64,000 nt of DNA from Methanooceanicella nereidis. Lineage in GTDB: Archaea; Halobacteriota; Methanocellia; Methanocellales; Methanocellaceae. Position numbers and translations under genes: made by a program. The notes beneath the pieces were generated by a model. The model was not told where the DNA came from. It searched no databases and saw only the letters and a list, made by a program, of their open reading frames with translations. Where the stretch lies: contig NZ_PGCK01000011.1 in the NCBI RefSeq assembly GCF_021023085.1, forward strand, positions 62,001-126,000. Reading direction: 5' to 3'. This document shows positions 9,133 through 16,748 of the stretch, in pieces; position 1 is the stretch's first letter, and each line of letters starts with the position of its first letter.

Positions 9133-9873
9133 TTATTTTACGATAGGGGAAGCAGACTGATCGAAAGGATTAGTCCTCATAGCCAGCGAGAACAGATAGG
9201 GGTAATTATTCTTCATATGCATCATATAATTAAGCCATTCTTTTACCAGTAATGTATATGCCCTTTTAATATCCCCTGCAAGATGTATATAGTCAGTATC
9301 CGGCAACCCTTTAAGGCTGGTTCTCGACTGCAGTTCCTCTGATAAATGGAAAACCGACCTTAAAAGCTCTGTAAATGTCTCATGCTCCAGCAATACAGGG
9401 TTTTCAAGCAGCCTTAACAGAAAATCCCTGTTTTGCAATAAAGTCTCATTTACCCTTTCTATGTCAATGTTTTTAATGTCGACATTATAGTCATATTTAT
9501 TCAGTTTCTTCTTTACCCGGTTGAATTCCTCTTCTGTCCACTCATTTTTAATAATAAGTTCATTCTTGATCTTATCCAGGTTCGGGTCGTAATCGGAGAA
9601 ATATACAAGCAGGTTAGTTCCAACTACACTATAGAACGCTCCAATGACCATGTTCAATTTTTCGAGCTTTTCACGCTTTTCACGTATTTCCAGTAACTGG
9701 TCGATTATCAATGTTACCAGAACAACTTCGAGCGGTATTAGTCCCAGATAGAACAAAACGTATTTAGAAAGGAAGTAGCTATCATGGAATATATATAAAT
9801 GCAGGCCAAAGACTATTATGGTGAATATCAATAGTGCGGCTGCGATCCCTATTATCCAGTGGATTCGCTTCAT
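9133..9873 (-). CDS. Two-TM membrane protein with helical cytoplasmic domain
   Basis: About 246 residues from ATG at 9873 (MKRIHW). Two membrane helices near residues 5-25 and 38-60 are followed by a charged segment (LLEIREKREKLEKLN) and a long helical domain containing LLQNRDFLLRLLENPVLLEHETF. I know similar uncharacterised proteins as a conserved type in prokaryotes but no function. It is transcribed divergently from the trpF-like gene with about 80 bp between them. Confidence 0.65.
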   Translation of the reverse strand: MKRIHWIIGIAAALLIFTIIVFGLHLYIFHDSYFLSKYVLFYLGLIPLEVVLVTLIIDQLLEIREKREKLEKLNMVIGAFYSVVGTNLLVYFSDYDPNLDKIKNELIIKNEWTEEEFNRVKKKLNKYDYNVDIKNIDIERVNETLLQNRDFLLRLLENPVLLEHETFTELLRSVFHLSEELQSRTSLKGLPDTDYIHLAGDIKRAYTLLVKEWLNYMMHMKNNYPYLFSLAMRTNPFDQSASPIVK

Positions 9874-9953
9874 TGTACAAAACCTCGGATCATTCAAATC
9901 ATCTAATATATTATGGCTTAATTTAAAACCGTATCGATTAAGAGGTCTACGCT

Positions 9954-10598
9954 TTGAGAATAAAAGTATGCGGTATCCGGGACATTAATGATGCAATGAC
10001 ATCCATAAACGCGGGTGTCGACGCCATCGGATTCCTTGTGGGCATAACACATGAAGCAGAAGACCGGATTGAGATAATATCCGCAAAAAAGATCATTTCA
10101 TCGTTGCCACCGTTCATAACATCTGTTGCCGTAACACATCTTCAGGACCCTTACGAGATCATAGACATCATGGAAGATACCGGCGCAAATGCAATACAGA
10201 TACAGAATGATGTCACTCCGGAAACTATAGAGACCATAAAAGAACGGTCAACCGGTCAAAAGATAATTAAATGCATACATGTAACTGGGCCGGATTGTAT
10301 TGAGAATGCGATGATATTTGACACTGTAGCCGATGCGTTGATACTTGATTCCAGGACGCCGGGAAGACTTGGCGGCACAGGTAATGTACATGACTGGAAC
10401 ATAAGCAAGGAGATAGTAAAGAAAGTAAAAAGCCCGGTAATACTTGCCGGCGGCTTAAATCCCGAAAATGTCAAAGAAGCGATAGAGAAAGTACATCCTT
10501 ATGCAGTGGACGCAAATTCGGGACTTGAGAATAAAAACGGTTATAAGGACATCATTAAAGTGCGGGATTTTGTTAAAACCGCTAAATCTTTTTTATAA
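9954..10598 (+). CDS. trpF: Phosphoribosylanthranilate isomerase-like protein
   Basis: 214 residues, the normal TrpF length, starting at TTG after an AAGAGGT Shine-Dalgarno. The (beta/alpha)8 fold is marked by KVCGIRD with the family's catalytic Cys6, LDSRTPGRLGGTG carrying the catalytic-type Asp, and LAGGLNPENV for phosphate binding. The usual DVSSGVE end is here DANSGLE. TrpF converts phosphoribosylanthranilate to its carboxyphenylamino-ribulose isomer in tryptophan synthesis. No other trp gene is nearby, so it could be an orphan paralog with a different substrate. Confidence 0.82.
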   Translation: MRIKVCGIRDINDAMTSINAGVDAIGFLVGITHEAEDRIEIISAKKIISSLPPFITSVAVTHLQDPYEIIDIMEDTGANAIQIQNDVTPETIETIKERSTGQKIIKCIHVTGPDCIENAMIFDTVADALILDSRTPGRLGGTGNVHDWNISKEIVKKVKSPVILAGGLNPENVKEAIEKVHPYAVDANSGLENKNGYKDIIKVRDFVKTAKSFL

Positions 10599-10740
10599 AT
10601 GCAATAAACCAATATTATTCTTAATAACTACTAGAAAAATATATTTATCATGAATAATATTTATATATATTATTAGTATTTAGAAATTTGAAAACTAATA
10701 TAAATAAAAAAATGAGTGTTAAAAAGGTGTATAAAACGTG

Positions 10741-10971
10741 ATGGATCTTGAATATACATACGTTGAATGGTGTGATGAATTCGCAGGACATGTGATCGAA
10801 AGGATATATAATTGTATGGATTGCAATTATGTATTAAGACCTAGCGAACAGCGCCGCAATATAGTATCAAGGTCTATATTGTGTCCCAGATGCGGTAGCC
10901 CGAACCTGATGGTGACATTATGGGACCGCACGGAGAGTTGTGACTTTACGGCCTGGGAAAATGGCTGTTAG
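10741..10971 (+). CDS. Small zinc-ribbon protein
   Basis: 76 residues from ATG 10741 (a GTG directly precedes it), after AAAAAGGTG. Two CxxC pairs, CMDC and CPRC, are spaced as in a zinc ribbon, with extra Cys near both termini (EWCDEF, ESCDF and a C-terminal Cys). Probably a small metal-binding cytoplasmic protein. Role unknown. Confidence 0.65.
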   Translation: MDLEYTYVEWCDEFAGHVIERIYNCMDCNYVLRPSEQRRNIVSRSILCPRCGSPNLMVTLWDRTESCDFTAWENGC

Positions 10972-11001
10972 ATCGCTATCATAGATTCAGAAAAATAAAT
11001 T

Positions 11002-11523
11002 TTATGTTTTTCTTTTTTCCAACATTTTCAATTTTTCTTTTACCTCTAAGAAATCAGGATTAATCCTTTCTGCTTCTTTAAGCTCCTTTATCGCCTCATT
11101 TATCGATCCTTTCTCAGCAAGATGATTACCAAGGTTATAATGGGCTTCGTCAAAATCAGGTTCAAGTCTAATCGATTCCATAAATTCTTTGATCGCTTTA
11201 TCTATCATGCCATTCTGCGAAAGAGCCAATCCGAGCTTGTTATGGTATTCTGCATTTTCAGGTTCAAGCGATATTGCTTTATTATATTCCATTATAGCAT
11301 CTTCGAATTTTCTGCGCATATGAAATACAGTAGCTTTATTGTAATATGCTTCAGCATAATCCTGCCTTAGATTTATAGCGATATCAAACTCCTTAATTGC
11401 TTCTCGATAAAGACCTTTTTTACCCAGGGCGATACCGAGGCTATTATGCAATTCCGGCACATCAGGGTCTTTTTTTATAAGTTCAATATATTCTCTGATC
11501 GTCTCATCTATCTGGCTTATCAT
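11002..11523 (-). CDS. Tetratricopeptide-repeat protein
   Basis: 173 residues made almost entirely of four TPR units (for example DVPELHNSLGIALGKKGLYREA, YAEAYYNKATVFHMRRKFEDA, NAEYHNKLGLALSQNGMIDKA), each with the usual small residues at positions 8, 20 and 27. No signal or membrane segment. It probably serves as a protein-interaction scaffold. The TPR style resembles the C-terminus of the beta-helix protein at 16749-19187. Confidence 0.88.
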   Translation of the reverse strand: MISQIDETIREYIELIKKDPDVPELHNSLGIALGKKGLYREAIKEFDIAINLRQDYAEAYYNKATVFHMRRKFEDAIMEYNKAISLEPENAEYHNKLGLALSQNGMIDKAIKEFMESIRLEPDFDEAHYNLGNHLAEKGSINEAIKELKEAERINPDFLEVKEKLKMLEKRKT

Positions 11524-11709
11524 AAATTACTATACCCCAATAATATTATATTTTATTAATATATAAAAATTGCATTTAAATAAAGACATCTATTTTAGTG
11601 TAAAGCGGATCATATATTTATCAGGGCACTTGTTACCAAAAATCCTTTATAATATTTCCCTGCAATATTACAATTTTGTATATAGGTGTATTGAGAGATA
11701 TTGATCATT

Positions 11710-14397
11710 ATGGCGGGAAGTATAGATCACGATCATGAACATGGTCAAAGGGAACATTTTTTTAAAGATAAGGATAAAACTATTTTATTTTTAAACAATA
11801 CAGAAAAAGAAGACATCAATAAGATCGGAGGTAAAGCGCTAAACCTTTCCATTTTGATAAAAGGAAAGTTTCCTGTGCCTGAAGGTTTTGCCATCACTGT
11901 TGACATTTATGAAAAATTTCTTTTCGAAAACGGATTAAAAGAAAAAATAATTAAACGCCTGGATAATTGTGATATAAGTAATGAGACAGAACTACAATCC
12001 TGTTCTGAAGAAATAATACAGTGGATAAACAATGGCCGCATACAGGAAGAAATTTTAAATGAAATCGAGAATACGATAAAGATCATCGACGACGATACCT
12101 TATGGGCGGTGCGCTCTTCTGCCGTGGCCGAGGATCTGCCTGAAGCATCATTTGCCGGCCAGCAGGACACATTTTTGAACGTGAGGAGAGAAGATGTGCC
12201 GGAATATGTTAAACGATGCTGGGCTTCGTTCTGGAACTTCAGGGCTATCGCATATCGGCATCAGGCGAATATACCACAGGTAGATTCCGGGATCGCTGTG
12301 GTTGTACAAAAGATGGTAGATGCAAAGATATCCGGCGTTATGTTCACCGCAGATCCCGTAAATCCCGTGAATGATAATATTATTATAGAATCTAGCTGGG
12401 GACTCGGTGAATCTATAGTTTCCGGCATAGTAAGCCCTGACAAATTTACCTGCGATAAAAAAACAGGCAATATCACAGGTAAAAAAGTCAACAAAAAAAC
12501 TAAAGGCATATTTTTATCCATGGACGGCAAAGTCGTTGACATTGAAACGACAAGACAGATGTTACCGTCCCTGACAGAAAACGAGGCTAATAAGCTTGCG
12601 ACGATAGGAATGGAAATAGAACGTTATTTCGGGTCCCCGCAAGACATCGAGTGGGCGATATCCGGGGAAGATATCCATATTTTACAATCAAGGCCTATCA
12701 CGACTCTTGAAAAGAAAAATGAGACGTTATGGACAAGGGCATACGGTGATGAATACTGGGCGGATGTGACATCGCCTTTATTTTTCTCTCTGCTGGGCGA
12801 ATATCTATCCAAATACGTTCTTGGCGAAGGAAATCAGATCATGGGATATCATGAGCTCAGAGATAAGCAGCTATTGAAACTTCACAAAGGGCATATCTAC
12901 TTTAATTCCGAAGTGCTCGAGATAGTGTTCACATTTAATCCGAAGTTTTCAAGGACGAAAGAGCTGCTGAACTATTTCCCGGAAAAAGACCAGCCAAGGA
13001 TACAAAATGCCCCTACGAAAATCTTCAGGAGGCTGCTGGCAGAGCTAAGGATCGCTATCCTTGACAGGGACGGTATGATAACAAAGACAAACGATGCCTA
13101 CAACAAATGGGCTGAAAATTATATTTATGTGATGAAGAGATATGACGCCCTCGACCTGAAAGAGTTATCCGACGCAGAGCTTTATGACGAATATAAAAAT
13201 ATGGAAAACGCGTTCATAAAACATTTCCGGCTGATACGTTACGGGATGGTCACACACAGCATCGGCACCAACTTAATGATAAAAAGATGGCTTACGGACT
13301 GGCTCGATGATAAGTCCGGCCAGCTGTATTCCGGGCTTATATCAGGGCTCAAGGAGAACAAGACCATACAAACCAATATCGCGATCTGGAAGGTCTCAAG
13401 AGCGATAAGGGAATGCTGCGATGATATCGATCAACTGTTGAAAGAAGATCACAATAGCTTCATTGACAGGATTCATACCGATCCCACGATGAAAGAAGCG
13501 TCTTTAAAATATGACGAGTTCATCAGGGAATACGGCCACAGGTCCCATACAAGGGAAATCTATTTCCCGAGATGGGCGGATGACCAGTCCCTAATCGTCG
13601 ACGTGCTTAAAGCATTATTATCATCTCAGGATCTTGACCTGGTAAAAATCGAAAAGGAAAAGATCCAGGAAAGGCTAAGTACGGAGAAAGACGTTCTTGA
13701 TAAAGTTTCTAAGCTTAAGTTCGGCTTCTTTAAAAGGGCTATCTTTAAGATAGTGTTAAAATATGCCCAAACTTACCTCATATTCCGTGAAAACCAGAGA
13801 TTCTACCTGGACCATATCCTGTTCAGAGAAAGAAGGCTGTTCATGGAATATGGGAGAAGGTACGCTGAAAAAGGGATCATCGACGATATTGAAGACATAT
13901 TTTTCCTGTCGAAAGAGGAAATTTTCTCTATAGGGCGCGGAGAAAAATCCCCTGAAAAAGAAGTCATAAGATACAGAAGATCGGAATTTGAGAAATATAA
14001 GGATATATTGCCGCAAAAATTCCTGAAGGGTAAAACGGAATTTGACGATACCGTGATACATGATGAAAATATAATGAGGATCACAGGAACATCCGCAAGC
14101 CCGGGTATAGCAACAGGCATCGTGAGAGTCGTTGAATCGATTAAAGAATTGTCAGTTGTAAAAGAGAATGAGATCCTTGTTACGTCAAACACCGACCCGG
14201 GATGGACGCCGGTATTCTCAAAACTCGCAGGGCTTATCACTGAAACGGGCGGCATACTCTCACACGGCGCGGTCGTGTCGCGCGAATATGGCATACCTGC
14301 AGTGACAGCTGTAAAAAATGCTAGAAAGCTACTGAAAACCGGACAAAAGGTCACCATAGACGGAAACGACGGCATAATATACATAATGGAGAAATGA
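11710..14397 (+). CDS. PEP synthase-like / rifampicin phosphotransferase-like enzyme
   Basis: About 895 residues. Order: a His-rich leader (DHDHEHG), an ATP-grasp pyruvate/phosphate dikinase N-domain (~25-335, with GGKALNLS, VRSSAVAEDLPEASFAGQ, QDIEWAI), a long helical middle domain (~345-775), and a C-terminal swivelling phosphohistidine domain with catalytic His near residue 852 (ILSHGAVVSREYGIPAV). The PEP-binding TIM barrel of true PEP synthase is missing. This is the layout of rifampicin phosphotransferases, which move a phosphate from ATP through the His to a small molecule. The acceptor is unknown. Its stop overlaps the start of the next gene (ATGA), so the two are translationally coupled. 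Confidence 0.85.
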   Translation: MAGSIDHDHEHGQREHFFKDKDKTILFLNNTEKEDINKIGGKALNLSILIKGKFPVPEGFAITVDIYEKFLFENGLKEKIIKRLDNCDISNETELQSCSEEIIQWINNGRIQEEILNEIENTIKIIDDDTLWAVRSSAVAEDLPEASFAGQQDTFLNVRREDVPEYVKRCWASFWNFRAIAYRHQANIPQVDSGIAVVVQKMVDAKISGVMFTADPVNPVNDNIIIESSWGLGESIVSGIVSPDKFTCDKKTGNITGKKVNKKTKGIFLSMDGKVVDIETTRQMLPSLTENEANKLATIGMEIERYFGSPQDIEWAISGEDIHILQSRPITTLEKKNETLWTRAYGDEYWADVTSPLFFSLLGEYLSKYVLGEGNQIMGYHELRDKQLLKLHKGHIYFNSEVLEIVFTFNPKFSRTKELLNYFPEKDQPRIQNAPTKIFRRLLAELRIAILDRDGMITKTNDAYNKWAENYIYVMKRYDALDLKELSDAELYDEYKNMENAFIKHFRLIRYGMVTHSIGTNLMIKRWLTDWLDDKSGQLYSGLISGLKENKTIQTNIAIWKVSRAIRECCDDIDQLLKEDHNSFIDRIHTDPTMKEASLKYDEFIREYGHRSHTREIYFPRWADDQSLIVDVLKALLSSQDLDLVKIEKEKIQERLSTEKDVLDKVSKLKFGFFKRAIFKIVLKYAQTYLIFRENQRFYLDHILFRERRLFMEYGRRYAEKGIIDDIEDIFFLSKEEIFSIGRGEKSPEKEVIRYRRSEFEKYKDILPQKFLKGKTEFDDTVIHDENIMRITGTSASPGIATGIVRVVESIKELSVVKENEILVTSNTDPGWTPVFSKLAGLITETGGILSHGAVVSREYGIPAVTAVKNARKLLKTGQKVTIDGNDGIIYIMEK

Positions 14398-15311
14398 TCA
14401 TGCACACTGACATTATACACGAATACGGTGAACACACAGAATGGAACGAGAGCTTCTATTTCAGCTTTTACGATAAACAAAAAGACATATGCGGGTTCAT
14501 GAGGATAGGGCTGAAACCCAACAAGAATGAAAAAAGTGTTTTCTGCTTTTTTATGATGCCCGATAATAACCTGGTAGGCATAAAAGACAATGGCACCTAT
14601 GATACTAATGAACTATCGGTTAAAGGTTTAAGTTTTAAGATGGTCAAACCGGAAAGATCATGGAATATTACATATTCGGGGATGATGGGGAAGATCATAG
14701 GAAAAACCGCAGAGCCGGTAAAAGTATCGTTTTCATTTGATTATGAAACTTTAAATGACGTTTTCAATTATAGAGAGTGCGTAAGCGGCATTAAAGAGGA
14801 AATATCGCAATGCGTGGCATCCGAGCACCTGGAACAATTCGGAAGCATGAAGGGCAAGCTTGTCATAGGCAATAACGAATACATGATAAACGGGCTTGGA
14901 GAGAGGGACCATTCCTGGGGTATCCGTGACTGGAACGCGCCGAAGATGTGGATATGGCTGACTGCGCAATTTTCGGAGAACTGTGCTCTCAATGTTACAA
15001 AACTCGTTGTGGAGCAGGGAGAAGTTGATGCCGGTTTCATACACATTGACGGGACGAACATACCGCTGGACGCCGCAAAGATCGATACTATCTATAACGA
15101 AGACGGAAGCCCTAGGTCTTTTGCGATGGTGCTTACGGATAAAGAAGGCAAAACATATGATGTTAATGCGAATATCATTAAAAATGCCATGCTGCCATTT
15201 GTAAGCCAGGACGGTAAGAACATTTCAGTCATGCACGAGACCCTGGCAAAATATGAATTCAACGGCCTGGAAGGGTACGGCATAGCAGAGTACCTTGTCA
15301 GAAAATCCTGA
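14394..15311 (+). CDS. DUF7064-like / AttH-lipocalin-like protein
   Basis: About 305 residues; ATG at 14394 or 14400. The N-terminus (WNESFYFSFYDKQKDICGFMRIGLKPN) and the central GLGERDHSWGIRDWNAPKMW block match uncharacterised lipocalin-like proteins of the AttH/hydroxyneurosporene-synthase type (DUF7064-like), some of which act on isoprenoid lipids. It overlaps the Rph-like gene by four bases. Together they suggest a two-step modification of a small or lipid substrate; that role is inference. Confidence 0.65.
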   Translation: MIMHTDIIHEYGEHTEWNESFYFSFYDKQKDICGFMRIGLKPNKNEKSVFCFFMMPDNNLVGIKDNGTYDTNELSVKGLSFKMVKPERSWNITYSGMMGKIIGKTAEPVKVSFSFDYETLNDVFNYRECVSGIKEEISQCVASEHLEQFGSMKGKLVIGNNEYMINGLGERDHSWGIRDWNAPKMWIWLTAQFSENCALNVTKLVVEQGEVDAGFIHIDGTNIPLDAAKIDTIYNEDGSPRSFAMVLTDKEGKTYDVNANIIKNAMLPFVSQDGKNISVMHETLAKYEFNGLEGYGIAEYLVRKS

Positions 15312-15369
15312 GCTTTTTCCCCATATTTTTTTATTTTTCAGTTCGGATGATCTGACCAGAAAAATAAAA

Positions 15370-15406
15370 TGACCGTATCATAGCCTTATAGGAGGCTTCA
15401 CGGTCA
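15370..15406 (-). terminator. Terminator of the MFS gene
   Basis: Arms TGACCGT and ACGGTCA enclose an inner stem AGCCT/AGGCT. Read on the minus strand the hairpin is followed by TTTTATTTTT. It overlaps the last codons of the transporter gene. Confidence 0.6.
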
Positions 15407-16631
15407 CTTTTTCTTTTTCATTGACGATACCGCCATTCTTTGCCAGGTAAGATATCACGAACGCTCCTACGATAGATAAGAAAGCTGTACCGATATATGG
15501 CAATCCGGTATATATGTTAAATGCAAATCCGCCTACAGGGGGACCGAGTATTCTCCCGAGGCTGCTAAAAGAGCCTAAAATGCCCATCACAGCACCCTGG
15601 TTTTCGCTATCGGTGCCCTTTGAGACCAGCGAGTTCAGGCAAGGGTTCGCCAGACCGCTTCCCACGACGATAAGGCAAGTGTACAGCACAAGCGTCTCAA
15701 GACCTGATGCGAAGATCAAGAAACCGAGTCCAACGGCAACAATGATCAGTCCTGCGATAATAGTCTTTTCCTCGCCGAATCTCAGGATCAATTTACCCAC
15801 AAGCACACCCTGTACTATGATACCCATGATGCCTATGAACGTGAATACAATGGCCATGACGCCCGGACCTGTCATCGTTATGCTGCCGTTAAAGAAAGGA
15901 ATATCCGATGATTCCTCTGAAAGCCCGAACTTATCCATCACAAAGAACGCGAACGTGCCGTCTATGCATGCCCCTGCGAAACTTATGAGCAGCATCAGCA
16001 GGAACAATGCGCCTAAAGGTGTTTTTAAAGCCGCGATCATTGATATTTTATCAACGCTTTTATTCCCGGGGTTAAATGAGCGTGATTCGGGAAGAAGGAT
16101 AAACGTAAGTACCATCGTGAATATGGCCACGCCTGCCGCCCCGAAGAATGGCGCCGACAGGCCCCATATTGTCAATACGCCGGATATGGCCGGTCCGAAA
16201 ATTATGCCGAATCCAGAAGCCGCCCCCATAAGACCCATCAAACCTCCCCTCTCGGAAGGTTTTGTGATGTCGGCGATAAATGCTAGCACCGAGGGCCATA
16301 TGCCGGCAGACAGGGCCCCTCCTATCAGCTCGGATACGAATAACATCCATAACGCTGTAGATAACCCGGTTATAGTAAATGAAAAGCCAAACCCGAATAG
16401 ACCTATCATCATCACGGGTTTTCTGCCGATCTTATCGGATACTCTTCCCCAGAACGGGGCGCATACGAATTGCATGACCGAGAATGTGGCCATAAGAAGG
16501 CCTAACTCAAATGCGGTAGCGCCGAGATTCCCGGCATAATAAGGCATTACCGGTATGATAATACCGAATCCTAATGTAAATATGAACATTGATAATGCAA
16601 GGATAATCACTTGCTGTGATCTTACTTCCAT
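15378..16631 (-). CDS. MFS drug/metabolite exporter, TetA-like
   Basis: 417 residues with 12 predicted membrane helices. The loop 2-3 motif GRVSDKIGRKPVM is the MFS signature A, and a GxxxGPxxGG-type motif (GRILGPPVGG) is present near helix 11. Overall it resembles TetA/MdtG-type proton-driven exporters. Substrate unknown. It is convergent with the DUF7064-like gene. Confidence 0.88.
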   Translation of the reverse strand: MEVRSQQVIILALSMFIFTLGFGIIIPVMPYYAGNLGATAFELGLLMATFSVMQFVCAPFWGRVSDKIGRKPVMMIGLFGFGFSFTITGLSTALWMLFVSELIGGALSAGIWPSVLAFIADITKPSERGGLMGLMGAASGFGIIFGPAISGVLTIWGLSAPFFGAAGVAIFTMVLTFILLPESRSFNPGNKSVDKISMIAALKTPLGALFLLMLLISFAGACIDGTFAFFVMDKFGLSEESSDIPFFNGSITMTGPGVMAIVFTFIGIMGIIVQGVLVGKLILRFGEEKTIIAGLIIVAVGLGFLIFASGLETLVLYTCLIVVGSGLANPCLNSLVSKGTDSENQGAVMGILGSFSSLGRILGPPVGGFAFNIYTGLPYIGTAFLSIVGAFVISYLAKNGGIVNEKEKVTVKPPIRL

Positions 16632-16748
16632 AATAAATCACTTGCTTTAAATAAAATTCCCCGATAAATACCTTTCGTAGTATAACGGATTATACTTGTT
16701 TTTTAATCCTTAAAACCGGATATAAGGCGGGACAGAGTATAGAAAAGA

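Noticed and set aside
13803-14480. 225-codon minus-strand ORF opposite the Rph-like gene end
   Set aside because: Antisense of well-supported coding sequence crossing two genes; no family signature.
15514-16539. 341-codon plus-strand ORF inside the MFS gene
   Set aside because: Its translation is Pro/Asn/Ser-rich low complexity, typical of the antisense of membrane helices; the sense ORF is a clear transporter.
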